DNA of 64,000 nucleotides, from the NCBI GenBank assembly GCA_013400975.1, contig WBMZ01008988.1, forward strand, positions 124,001-188,000. The letters are read 5' to 3'. Both the position numbers and the translations under genes were made by a program. Below are positions 14,101 to 27,632 of the stretch, piece by piece (the stretch's first letter is position 1; every line of letters begins with the position of its first letter). Source of the stretch: Atrichornis clamosus. Lineage: Eukaryota > Chordata > Aves > Passeriformes > Menuridae. The notes under the pieces are model-generated. The model did no database searches, was not told the origin of the DNA, and saw only the letters and a list, made by a program, of their open reading frames with translations.

Positions 14101-17100
14101 CACACCAAAATGAGTAAAGACAAAAACCCTTTCAGAACAAAACACAATGAACAGAATACAAAAAGCAGGTACAACATTTGAGAGAATAGGGCAGGAAGGA
14201 GAGAAGTATTTTTATACCAAACAATTCCATTAACCACATTTATTTCATAGTCAGGGACACTTCTTAACAGATAAAGGTAACCATCTGGCTGCAGATTAAC
14301 GTACAGAACTAGAACACTGAGCTAATTTGTTTGTCCCTTGTTTACCTACAAACTCACTGCTGAGGAAACATTATTTTACTTTAACTGGTTCTTTAGGTTG
14401 TATGGATTTTGCTGGTGATGTACTTGACATCCATGATTGTTCTGGACTACCAGTCCTGGAATCCAAATTGGAGAAGAAACAACCAGCTCCCCATTTCTTT
14501 ATGAATAAGGAACTCTGTTGAGGCAAAAAATTACTGTGCAGCATGATGAACATACCCTACACATACCGTATATACATACTTACTTCAACATGAAAATAAT
14601 TATTATACTTTTAAAAACTGCCCACAGAGACCTTGCTCCCAGTGACTAGTAATGAGTTACATGTGGACAGGATGTTTGTGTGAAATTTTCTAATTAAACA
14701 GAACAGGAACTGCAGGATGTCTTCATGGGGCTATCTTCCCAGATATGGGAAATGAGGACAGAAATTTTCCTCAAGAAAAAGACACAAAACTTGGTTTGCA
14801 CTAACAAAGCAAAAAGGAGTTGCTCACAAACTAGACAATGAGATCCCAACAACCGTTAGGTGACAAAAATGTGTTTCATGGCACTGAAGTAGGAAAACAG
14901 GCTGCAGCAACTTCTGCCAAATGTCTCTTCGCAGAGTTCACGGAAAGCTGTGATTACTCTAGGATCAGCCAACAGAATGAAACAACAGAAAGCTTTTTGC
15001 AGGAGGTTAGTGATTAACATTAGACTGCCAGTGGGCAGAACTTCCTTCATTTTATTTAGCAAGTGAGTCTACACTAAATTCTGTTCTTTGTTTCATGGAG
15101 AAGGTCTGACATACAGCTGAACTGCCCCTCACTCTGGCGATGAATTGTACCAACAGCACTGTAACACACCAGAGACAGCACTGATGGATACGAATGCAGA
15201 TCCCAACTGCAGTTCTGAAAAGCATAACAGGCAGAAGAGGTAACTGGGCTATAGGTTGCACTTACATATTACCATTTCTAATATAAAAAAGTGTTCAGTT
15301 TAGTTCAGTATCAGGCAGGTACAGAGGCTTCAGCTTAATGGTGACTATCCCGTGACCAAAGCAAGCTGTTTCTGGACAGAGTGGAACAGTGTTTGGACAG
15401 AGACCATTGTAGCACTCTGTCAGCACTTGGCCTCTGGACATGTCGTCTGTGTTCCGTAACATCTGGATGAGAATAAGCTCCTTGCAAACACTCCATGCCA
15501 TCTGTATGAAGGTGTTATGCTGTCTTTCCCACCTCTGAGTGAGTTTTTGAGAGGAGACTAAGAGATGAAAAAGAATACTCCTGCAAAGCCGAATTCAGTT
15601 TTTCAATAACTTAAGCAGAGAATGTCTTGTAGAGATCTCATCTGTTATCTGTTACAGTTACTACAGTGATTTCAACCATTTAACCTGCAATATAAATTAA
15701 ATCTGGCACGCTGTCAGGAAGGTGCTGTAGCTATCTGACCAAAGCATGAAGAATTGAGCTCTTACTGCTACCATTAAAATATGCTGCAGAGGGTGGAAAA
15801 GGTTCGTCATCAAGCACCTTTTGATCTTGACCTTAAACTGTGATAGATTAAAGAAGCCTCAGCAGATTTCCCCCCATGAGAAATATCCATGCTCTATTTG
15901 CAGGAGAACTGCAGTTAAATCTGCAGATTTTACTAGTAATTTCAAAATAAATAGCAAAAAAATTGCTGAGCTGCAATTCTCTTTTCCAAATGCAAAGAGA
16001 TGCTTATTCAGACTGTATATAAACAGCAGGCCCTTCCTGCTGGGGCTAAAACCTCCCCACCATTTCACAGTAGAGAAACATATTCCGCTGCAATACAAGT
16101 TGCAAGTATGTTATTTGCTCTTTTAAACTGATACTCAGTTAAAAAAAAAAAATTACATTCATTTCTTACGGACATTTGATTCTGTTCTTCTTACAAATCA
16201 TTATATTACTTTTGAATATTTTAAAATGTACACATCATGCAATCATGCTGCCACTGCTGCAGAAATAAGAGAGATGTCCATTTTCCCAGAGTGCTGCCTG
16301 TGTTTTCGGGCTGGTTTCAGGCGGGTGGTGGTTAGTTTTGGAAGAGCAGCCTGTGACCTGGAGCATGGGGAAGCTCTTATGTAATATGCTTATACACCTT
16401 ACATAACTTTCATATACTGTGACAGCCAAACCATCTCCCAGATATTTGACTATCTGACAGCTCTCCCTCTCTAACTCTCTCACTATCCGGCTTTTAAGAA
16501 GATAATTTAAAAAACTACGAACAATCCTCCCTCACATCCCCCGCCCGCCAAGCTCCCTAGATTACAGACACTAATGGCATCATGCTAGCTGCCAGCAGGA
16601 ACAGATGAGGTCTCTGCTTTTTGGACATATTCACATATATCCCCTGCCAGTAAACCTAACTTTAGAAAAATCACATTGTGCACACAGTACAGTCACGGTT
16701 TCACAGCAGGAGAAACCTGTGTTTGTAAATTTTTTTTTTCTCAGTCCTCAATAATTTAATCTTTAGCTGAGTGGATGGCAAATATTAACCAAGGGCATTC
16801 ACTGAGGAGGAAGGGGAAGAAAATTTATTATGCAGTAGTCAAGTATTTAACAAAGCCACAACTTTTGAACATATCCTGTGAAAAAAACAGTTCTTACCAA
16901 CTGAGATCTGATTTTGGCTGATACCAATGCAAAAAACAAGGCATTTAAAAAAAATTACTTCTAGCTGTCTTTTCTAGGATAGTTACACAGTACATAATGC
17001 TTGTCTTATTTTTAAACATGTTTGCTTATGATTATTTATAGCTTTCAGAAAACAGTATTTGTAAAATAAAGTATTTCAGAAAACTAGGAGTATAAATAAT

Positions 17101-20100
17101 AAACTCATACATTCTTGATCAACAAAAGTTTTAACTCCTAGCACATTGTTGTAGCTGAACAGCCTCATTTTGCACCAGTATTACAATGACACTGGCAGAA
17201 CACAAAAGGCATAGATACTATTGTAAGTATAAAACAACCAGCATTCTTCTTAAGTGCCATCTCTAAGGAAGATTTTCTCGCCATTGAATTTCAGACCTTA
17301 ATTGTGAGATACCTTCTCTTTAACCTTGTCAACAAAAATAAAACACAATCTGCATTTAAAAAGTAGCATTTAGCAGTGGCATGCTTAGAAACACAGTCAG
17401 AGGATACAAGATAATTTGACCTAAAAAAGCTAAGAAGCTTTGGGCATTAAAGCAGACTCTCAAATGTTCATCTTAGCGCAACAGTTTTGCCCTCAAAGCT
17501 ACCCAGTATGATTAATGTTTGCTGGAAAATATTATGAACACAATACCTAAGTAGAAAGACAGTAGCTTTTAAATGCATATCCTCCAGGGAAAGCAGTTGC
17601 CTATACTCAGCTGAACTTTAAAAAACCTGCTTATTGTGACTATAAAGATGCCTTTAAGAAAATAAATAAAGTAAAACAGTAGTTACAAAGGAAAGATGTA
17701 ACTCAACTGCAAGGCAGAAAGCAGGGGTTGCTGGAATTTGGCTACACATTGTGGAGGTGCTGACCAGAACTCCCTAAGCAAAGTGAAATACTCCCTTGAA
17801 ATACAGGAGATCCCAAACAGGAGAGAGATTCAACCTCTTTGTACTTCTAAGCACTTCTCTCATCAGACAAATTCTTGACTTTTCTGCACATAACTGCCTC
17901 TCATAAGAAAGCCAATATAGCTAATTACTAATGGAAAATTGACTTTTAGTTTATAACTAAATAAAAATTTCAGATGTGCAATACAACTTTATATAAGAGT
18001 CACACATGTAAATAACCAAATATATTCAGGAATACAAACCTATTTCTCATCAGTGCAGCATTTTCTTCTTCACTAAAGTTAACAGAGTTTGAAAACCTGG
18101 ACTTTTAAGTGTGCCAGTTCCAAGTGATAGAAATGACCTTAGCTATTTTAAGAAACTAAACAATGTCATGGCAATGTTATGTTGTGGTACAACTGCCTAT
18201 CATACTTCAAAAGCACAACAGGCCATGAGAGCAACCACCACCAAGTCCTGATATCTCATCTAATGACAACTACCAAACAGAGTATTCAAGACTTTTCATG
18301 TTTTGGCAGATTAAGTAATTTTCCATGAGAAAAGACAGGAAAGTGCCCTTAGAACCTAACATCCCTGCTATGGTGGCAAGGGACAGATTAGGTAAATTCA
18401 GGTACCATACTGGGGTAGAAGACCAGAAACTACAGGAACCTTGCCAGCTTGAATTTTCCCAAATTTGGTAATCAGTCTGGCTTTCATTGTGTTAGCAAAA
18501 TGTTAACCTGGCCTCCAAGAAAGAGGACTCTTTGCACCAGTTCACATTATTTGACCATCTATACACAAACAGAGGAAAAAAGGAGTCAGCTAAAGCCCTG
18601 AAGCATGTGATTTGATTATACTAATTTTCTTAAAGCAAATTTGCAAGCATCATTAACAAGCTAAAAGCAAATCAGCCCATCATGTTTTCCACAAAGCCCA
18701 TAAAAGAAAGTTACAGAAACTCAAATTCACGGATTCCAGAAGCCAAAAGGACCTCCATGACATTTCAGCCAAATACCTTCTGTCATATGTAAAAGCTAAA
18801 GACGTTTTTCCACCAAACCCAATTCAAATATATTAAAACATCTGCAAATAATCAACTTATGTCCTTGGCACCAAGAATAATGAGTTGTGGCACTTCTTGC
18901 CGAAGGATACTGTGGACCCTAAAGCTAAAAACGGTTCAAAAGGGAACAGAACACTACCATGGAATAGAAAATAACTGAAGATTACCAAATACAAAGATAC
19001 TGCATCTGTCTTAGAAAAACCAAGAGCTAAAAATGACTGTAAAGTATGAGAGTTTTAGGAGGAAGCACACCACCTAGTTGCCACACTTCCCTGCTCTTTC
19101 CTAGACATCTGTTTGTGGATGCTGGTAGCAATGGGATACTATCTTTGATAAAAGCTCTTTTTGTCCCTGATACACTCATTTTCTAGTCTGGGCCAACATT
19201 CACCTGCTTTCACAGATAGAAAATCATGCCTCCTTTATGTAATGTCTGACTTCAGACGCTGGGCCACATTACATTTTTATCAAGAAGGCAAAAAGGTCTC
19301 CCACTACACTTCCACGCACTAGCAAATACATACCTACATAACTTACATAACAACATCTCTCAACCCTTTTCTTGACAAGCTACATAAATCATCCCTAAAT
19401 AATCTTCCCTATATTATGGCAGCAAGGGTTACAAATTGCTGGTTCAGACTGTCACATAATTTAAGAGAATCATTTGTATATGTATTAAAAAGAACTGCTG
19501 ATACTGGAACAAAAGGCTTATAAACGGACCTGTGGTACAGACTTCTCACACACACATCTTAAATTTGCATTAGCCAGAAAAAACTACCAGAGTTTAATCT
19601 CTGCAGACTGTCCTATCGTCATCTGCTGCATTCTTGGTGTGTACTCAGAGCTCCTTTCTGATTCCCTAATCATATCTATCTATTAAGAAATGCCAAAAGC
19701 AAGTTCCTTTGATAATACAAGTGCTACCAGGCTCCTCCTGAGGAAGCCAGCAGGTTGCTTCAGTGGGGCATGCACAGGAATTGGAGAGAAAAGCAAGTTA
19801 AAACTTCTGTCTGATTGATACCTCACACCTGCTTCTAGCAAAATGACTCAACACAGGGTCATGGTTCTGTTGCCTGACTTGGCACAGGGAGAAAAAGGGA
19901 CTCACAATCTCCCTTCTCCTTCATGTGCAGAGTCTACCTCTTCCTCAGACACTGGACATACTGACATGCTCTGTTACGTGAACAAATTTTCTGCAGTTCC
20001 TCATCACTTACCAGTTTCATTTCTATCAAGTAGTGCCCATCCCTGAACAGTATCTCCACCATGGTTACACAATCATTAGTGAAAATATTACTTTCCTCAC

Positions 20101-20414
20101 CGTATCAATGAAACACAAACACTAAATTTTGCTGGTGCTGTCCTGCCACACATACGTATTCAACTTGGAGTTAGAGCACTTACATCTCAACTAGTGACAG
20201 AGGGGTTTGACACATGCATGGCATGTTTTCACAAAGAAAATCTCACATAGAGTTCAAAGTGTTCCAGAAAAAAAATGATGGCTTTTAATCATCCAAGCAA
20301 ATATGTGAAAACTCCAAAAAGCTCTCTGACAAAATGTCACTCTGGAGAAAGTGTTTGTTTTAAAAATATGACCTTTCCTAGTCCACAGGGAGCTTCGGTA
20401 ATACCAACTAGCTC

Positions 20415-20486
20415 AACATGGGGATGTTGGGCTGGATGACTTCTAACGGTCCCTTCCAACCTACACCAGGATGTAATTCTGTGAAA
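20415..20486 (+). mobile_element. Short CR1 LINE 3'-end fragment
   Basis: About 70 bp of the CR1 3' UTR on the plus strand: GTTGGGCTGGATGACTTCTA, then GGTCCCTTCCAACCTACACC, then a degenerate terminal repeat with ATTCTGTGA. No coding part remains. It lies opposite in orientation to the other two CR1 copies and to ANO10. The left boundary is approximate. Confidence 0.85.
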
Positions 20487-22020
20487 TCACAAACTCCTAA
20501 AGATCATGTTTAAATACAGTCTAGATATCAATCTGGATATTGGTAAAGAGCAAAATTATTTAAGATATAGCAAAATTCCTTGTATTATGGATACAGCAAG
20601 TCTTAGAAAACAGGTACTGAGACAGAACACATACTTGCTAATTATCTATGAACAAGTGGGTGGTGTCTATTCTGACACAACAGAGATACCTACATCAGAC
20701 ATGATTATTTTGCAGCTGACATGGATGAACATATGTAGAAGCCTCCTAATGCACTGCAGTTAAAACAAATAAAACCACCTTTGTTGGACTAAGTTGCTTC
20801 ACATCCGTCTGTTCACTTGGAAGGCTTTCCTCAGCACAAATTTGACTACATTCAAATTTTTGAACTATCCCAAATTTTGAGAAGCAGCAAAAAGGACAAG
20901 TAGACAAAACTGAGTTGCCAAATAATATGCATAAATTACAAGAATCTAAATGAGATATGAATTGATAATTTATTCTAGAAAATTATGAGTGGCACAAAAA
21001 CCCCAAGCCAAAATTCAAATGTTCCCCTATGTTGTCCAGCTTGTGGGAACTCAGTGACTCCTAAAGAATGGCAATTTGACTAAGAGTCAATCACTTGCAC
21101 TACCTGCCAGGCAAGTGTCCCCAGTAAGACACCTCAAGAGACAGGCATTCAAAGACTGAAACCTCCCGCAATGCAGTCTTTATCTGCCTAGTTTTGGAAA
21201 AGGAAAAGCAACCATTCCACCCATCCTGAACTCCAACTAGATGAGAGAGTGAGGGAGAGGAAAGTTAATGCTTTAAGATAGGTTCTTATTTTAAAAAAAA
21301 GTCATCTCAATGGATATTACTGGTGCAGAGCAGTAGTTGGGAGAGCTACTGCACAAATTGTCACTGCTTGTGTGGCAGGAATTCAAGCCATGCAGAATAG
21401 GGTCCACTCTTTGACAGTCAAAGGACTGCTCTTTGCAGTAAAAGGTCCTTTACGAGATTAAATCTCAAGCCATAGTTTTAGCAGAAGGTATCAGGAAAGA
21501 TGGTGCTAGGTATGGATTCAGGAAGGGACATATCAAAGTGTCTGTACAGTATGCCTCCTCTCTTAACTATGCAATACAGTCCTCGACTCTGCTGAGGGAT
21601 TTTGTTGTCTCTTGTGAATTAAGCAAAAACTTCCTGTATCTATATAGACACTGGTGACACTGTTTATACCTGCTTTAGCTTGTACGTACCTGTGAATATA
21701 AACAAACCTGCGGCCTGCCCATTAAAACAATGCCTCTAACTTAGATGTTCAGGTCAACACCACAGACTGAACAACAGGGAAAATAAAACACAATGAAGAT
21801 AACAAGTCCCAATTTTTACCTTTTGAAAATCACTCTCTCAATACATTTTCAACTATATCTGCTCCTTAGATGCTGGGAGAAGGTACAGAATTGGATATTT
21901 GAAAGTGCCAGAAGCAGCGGTCCATGAAATCACCTTCACAAAGTACTCTGCGATGAAAGTTTGAAAAACATTTGCACAAGGAGTGCTCTAACATACAAAA
22001 AGCATGTGCTACTTAAGTCA

Positions 22021-22060
22021 TGTATATGTAACATATACATACATACAACATATATATACT
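22021..22060. repeat. ACAT/TA-rich microsatellite-like tract
   Basis: Degenerate alternation of ATAC, ACAT and TATA units, rich in TA steps. Confidence 0.65.
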
Positions 22061-25000
22061 TTGAAATTTAAATTAAATGTACACATATTAACTACTTATT
22101 TTTCTTTTTATGTTATTCAGATAAGCAATTACATCTCATTTCAGAACTGAAATGAATTAATATGGCAAGAATTTGACTCTTTAGCATGGGTTTTACCTAC
22201 CTCACCAAAATGGCAGATATATATCAGAGTGCTATTTCTCATATCACAAAGAGTATGAGTATTCAAGGCAGCACCAATGTGTATAGAGATTTTTTCAAAT
22301 TCAAAAATGAACCCCAGTGACTGGGAAGGCAACATATCACACTGAACACTTGCTCTTAGAATCACCATGATCAGGCTGCACAGCATGTACAAAGACTCAG
22401 TTGTGGTGCGTCATCACTAGCAATATGCAGACATGAAACCACTTTAAAATTTTTTCCTCTTTTTCAGTAATTCTATGGGTTGCTGCTTTTTGGTCTCCAG
22501 TTAGTCTCAGAAAGAGCTCTTCCTGTGGACAGGTTGACAGAGATTTTCCTGGGAGGAGGGTTGCTAGTGGTATAATCAGGTAACATTTAAACATCTAAAA
22601 TGTGGCTGAAATCATCATCTCTGAAAAGCTGAGATGTATCCTACTTACTGTCTCCTGCTCACACAGAAAGCTTTCCAGAGTTAAGCTTAATTATTTCAAA
22701 TAAATTACGATTTCCTTTTAAAGGCCATTGGGTCCACTAAGATCTTTTGAGGTGGCATAGGGAAAAGGATATTTAAAATGCAATAGGTAGGTAGGAGTCC
22801 ACAGCTGCTTGCAACAAATACTGTATTTTTTATCATCATGTTCTATTCAGTTCTACAAAGACAATTCCATTACGAAATCATGGTAAGTGTAATCTTGTGC
22901 GTTTCTTTTCTGTTGAAGGAATTTTAACATGAGAAGAGATTTAATTTTTTACTTCTCACTCTAGTCCTTCACCTTCTCAGTAACAGATACAACCATATTT
23001 AGAAGTCTGTGACTACAGACACATGGATGCCGTGTTGAAAGCTGGTTACCAGAGTTCTTGAAATCAAATCTCACTGTGCACTTCACTCTCATTTGTATGG
23101 GAAGTAGAATATCCTCTTCCCTTGTAATCAAACCAGTACACACATAATTGGGATTCCCTCTGGGTTCTGAAACTATGAAAGCCTCATGTAGCTACAGTAG
23201 TCTTATAGTAGGAGCAATTTTAACCTAGTTTTTATCCTATCCCCTACTCCAGGTTTTCTTGTTCAGATCACATCTTGTCAATGACCTGGAATGTCAGGCA
23301 AAAAGAGCACTGAATTGTTCATTCCCCCACTAGGCTGTAGGTCAGGATTTGAAAAAAGGTAAAATGGGTTATGTTTCCAGAGAGACTCAGCTGTTAGGAA
23401 AACGCAACTCGTTGGACAATTACTCCTGCTGGCAAGTTGGTGCACTATTTGTTTCTCTTCCCATAATAGCTTGCAAAATTATCACCTACCATGACATTAT
23501 ACTTACACCTATGTAGAAGTTTATATTTATACTGTTATCTCTCAAGAGTCCCATATTTAAAAGTTTAAGTTATTCCCAACCAGACAGACTTGGTGTCATC
23601 ACACCTTCAGCTGAAAAGTCACAAACAGGGACACACAAATCTTCTTCCTAAACTTGATTTACTTTTCTTTTTCCTTAAAAAAACGATACTTTATTTTTGT
23701 TTTGCTAACACTTTTATATTGAGAGTAATTTTCATTAACATACTCTCAAGTAAATTTCAGGATTAAAAGAATTCATTTCTAAAATACCCTGGCAAAACTA
23801 TGTTTGAGCACAATCTGTTCTATGACTGGGTGCAAGTCTTTCTATGCTTAAAAAACTGTGTTATGAAAATACAATGAATCTTACTTGCATTATATCCCTG
23901 CTGCTACCAAACATATGCAAATGTTATATTGACATGTCTGAAAGCATTCTGCCTATCCACTAGGAAAAAACTGCATTTGTGAAGTTGAAGTAACAGGTTT
24001 GGCCTCTTAAAAAAACCTACAGCAAACAATGATGATTAGCAATGGTTCTGTTTTAACATCAACTGTGTGTTATGGCTGATTACACAAACCAGTGGAGCAT
24101 ATGAAAAAAAGTGCAGCGTCTATTTTTTCAGAAAAAATTGATGCTTTGTTAAAAATATTTCTTTCTCTTTAGAAACAATGCTATTTTTAAGGGCTTTTTT
24201 GGGGGTGTGTCAAAACATAAAGCAAGTGGTTTATATTTCCTCACATTCTGTTATAACCTAAATTCAATGTTTGAGCTCAAGTTTCACCAGTCTTTCCTTC
24301 AGGTTGTTTTGCCAATCTTTGATTATTTGAAACTAATCTTTTACTGTCAGCTACTTGTCCTTCCTGCTGTCTGACGGCAATCTTTGCTTGGCATTGCCAG
24401 CAAGCATGGAACAAAGTTCAGTGGTGTTTTAAGGGCAGTTCCGAAACTATAGGTCTCTCTAAATTCTGGAAATTATAGCAACAAATAAGGCAGAAATCCA
24501 CTGAGTTTGTATCAGACTCACAAAAACTGACTTCAGTTCCCATTTTACTAGATAAATAAAAGGATGTTAAGTACTAATAACTTACGCTATCTCAATGTTA
24601 AATGGTTAAAAACAAAGATCCTGTTCTTTTCCTTCCCCTACCAAAAAAGAAGGGTCATTGCTGAGGCTCACTGATAATTCAAGCAGCTATATAGGCCATC
24701 ACATCCGTATCACATCCATAGTCATATTTTGAGACACATGATATGTTAGTACATAGAAAATCTCTGCAAGAACAACAGCTTGAAGAGGTGCAAAGAAAAT
24801 GCAAAGATGTCACACAGTACAGGAGACATTTAGGTTCACAATACCTCTTTGTTTTGCTCTGAGCTAAAGAAAGCTGTTCTCAGAGAGGTTACACACACTA
24901 ACAGGGCAGGAGCCAGATGGGCCAGCATAGTGTATTCCTTCTGGAAAGGACGTGATTACTGCTAGTGGATACTATTCCCTGGGGAAATGGCAAGGTTCAG

Positions 25001-27619
25001 CAATTGCAGTCAGAAAAGAGAAAGCTTTGCAATTATTAAAGCTGCTGCACTGCAGTGAATTGCAATGTTAAAGCACTGAAATTACTTGAATCAGATTTTC
25101 ACTGGAGAGAATAGCAACTTTTGCATGCCAGAATATCTGCAGAAGGAGTGAAAAAGGATTTTAACTTTCCATATGACTGAACCTAGGTGAACAGGCACCT
25201 GTCTCTTTCTGTCATAGTCTCAACATCCTTTTCAAAAACAAGCTAATTAGTACACTCGTGTTTTGAAGAGGCCTTTGGTCAATGAAGATGATGCAGAAAT
25301 CAGTCACAGCATTCTTAATTTCTTGCATTTCCTTGAGAGGGAACTGAGACACAAGACCTGTTTTCAGGAAATGGATGACATTGATGGAGACATCCTAGTG
25401 AATGTTGCACCTACTGTTGCTTTAAAAACCTTGTTATTCTGCTAGAAATCATTAGGAAAGAAGACTACTGACTTAGAAACACCTAGATATCACTCTAAAG
25501 CAACTGAAGCGATTGTTTATGGATATCCAGACTACACCACTGCCATTAAGCAATTGTATATGGATGGTACAACTACCAAGGGAGTTTACTGTACAAAAGA
25601 GTAAAAGGTCTTAACTGCATTGCTTTATCACTCTCTGAACAGAAATACACCAGGGAGGATAAAGGAGCCATATTTTCATGGGTGGTGTTCACTAAGCTTG
25701 ACCCTTTTCATTACTGCCAGCTGAGGAAGGATGACAGCTGTCAATCAGCTGACCAGGCCCTTTACTCATGTTGTCCGTCAGGAATCACTTTCTGGTGGAA
25801 CATTTACAGAAGGACACCAGATATCTGACAGATGGACATGCTTCTTCAGAGGAAGAACTTAAAGGCTTCACATATCAGAAGGAAAAGGCATTCTGTTAAA
25901 AGATACTGCCCTGGTGGCTAGAACACTAAGAAAGGAAGAGGGAGCACAGGGATGACAGGATGTTTACAGATTAAGTCCCCTTGGGGAAGGGGATGAGGAA
26001 GAAACTGGGAAACGATGAATAGGGCAAAAAATCCTCCATATCTGCATTTCTGCTCCAGCTTAAGGACAGTTTTTCCCCTCTATAGCTCCTCTGAAAAAGC
26101 CAACTCTTGCACAAAAATGTATTTCTCTATTGTTGCTATCAGGGCTATGTTTATTTTGCTGAGAGAGTGGTAAAGGAGACGCTATAAGGAAAAACATCTT
26201 TACCCAATTTATATAATTCAGATGTTTTAATGCAAAAGTACCATAAAAAACCACAAGCACTTTCACATCAATAAGCTTGTGTTTTCACTATTGATGCTGT
26301 GTAAGCAGCTGCACTTTGTAAAAAGATAGGCCATTCCCCATCATTTAACACTATCTTTCCTTGAAAAATAGCAACTAGTTATACATCATGTTGGAGTTGT
26401 TAATATCTGTATTTCATGATCAGAAAATAGTTGCATGAATAATTACTTTTTGCCAATCAGGCTATGATTTGCCTGAGTCTAGTTTCAGTGCAGAGAAAAG
26501 GTATTTTTTTGATGTTTGCCTCAGTTGGAAGAAAGTAATACTAAAGAAACCTCCTAATACTTGAAAATATGACTGCAATCTAGTCCATAATATGAAAATT
26601 ATGCCATTTAACCTGTGGTTGTCTTGCATTACTGGAACTTAGACCTTTTATAAGGATATAGAGCTGGCTCATCTCCAACCCTGAGGGCTTTTTGTCTATT
26701 AAGTTTTGATCTGTCCAGAAGCTTAAGTGCTTATCAGTGAAGCTTCTACTGCCACTGCCCTGAAAATGCTAGATAGCGACCTCACACAAATTTTACATCA
26801 TTGTTCGAAAGTACAGTGTACGTGGATGGTAATTCCTGAACCACTGGAGAATTAGCTGACTGTTCCCATGCTGCCTGCAGGCACATCTATACTTGGTCTT
26901 TCCTAAAATAGGAAGTAGACCGAAGAGCGTGGCATGCTTCCGCACTTGCAGCAAATAGATGGAACAGAGCAGAGTACTGCCAAGACGCAAGGAGACTCTC
27001 GTGCACCTCAGCCCACTTCACCAAGTGGCTACTTCCCTAAGAAGGATCCCAATGCTCACCAAAAAAGGTCCATCACCCCAGCAGCAGGCAGTATCCATTT
27101 CTAGTTGCACATTATCCAGGCTTCCTTCCAGGCGACAAAAAACCCTGAGACAACACTTTAGGGAGTGTGAAAGGAATCACTCTTTCTCCTCTTTCAAAAA
27201 TCTTGATGCATAATCTTTTTAGTCCTCTATTAAAGAGTTCACATTAATTTATTCTCTGCCCTAGCTCCCCTCAAAAATAGTCTAATCAGCCTCTTCTATC
27301 CCTCCTTTACAGTGAAGGATACCAGGGAAATTTGAAGCAAAGTCTATAGCTATAGCACATCCCCCAATTTGGATTCAGAAAGATACAACTATTTTGAGTT
27401 ACATGAACAAACTTTGCTATGATATCAGGACTGTATCATAATAAAGTATTTTCAAAATAGATCATATTATCAACTCATTCAACAGTCTACTCCCTTTTAA
27501 CAGTCTTAACACAAACTCTGTAAAGAAATGTTTCAAAGAAACATTTCAGAAGTTCCTAAAAACCTTTCTGAGAGTTTGACAACTTCAAAACACGACTGAC
27601 ATTCCAATATAAAATGATC

Positions 27620-27632
27620 TTTTTTTTTTTTT
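27620..27632. repeat. T13 homopolymer
   Basis: Thirteen consecutive T residues with no flanking element recognised. Confidence 0.85.

Larger units (their letters stand above)
4109..20414 (-). other. ANO10 downstream intron, middle part; simple repeats only
   Basis: About 16 kb of AT-rich sequence with no recognisable gene. It holds low-complexity tracts at 4781-4822, 4849-4883 and 5072-5102, and A/C-rich runs near 10164-10192. The longest open frame here (102 codons at 8877-9185, plus strand) has no family resemblance or splice context I can recognise. I saw no interspersed repeat, but old degenerate ones could be missed by eye. Confidence 0.5.
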
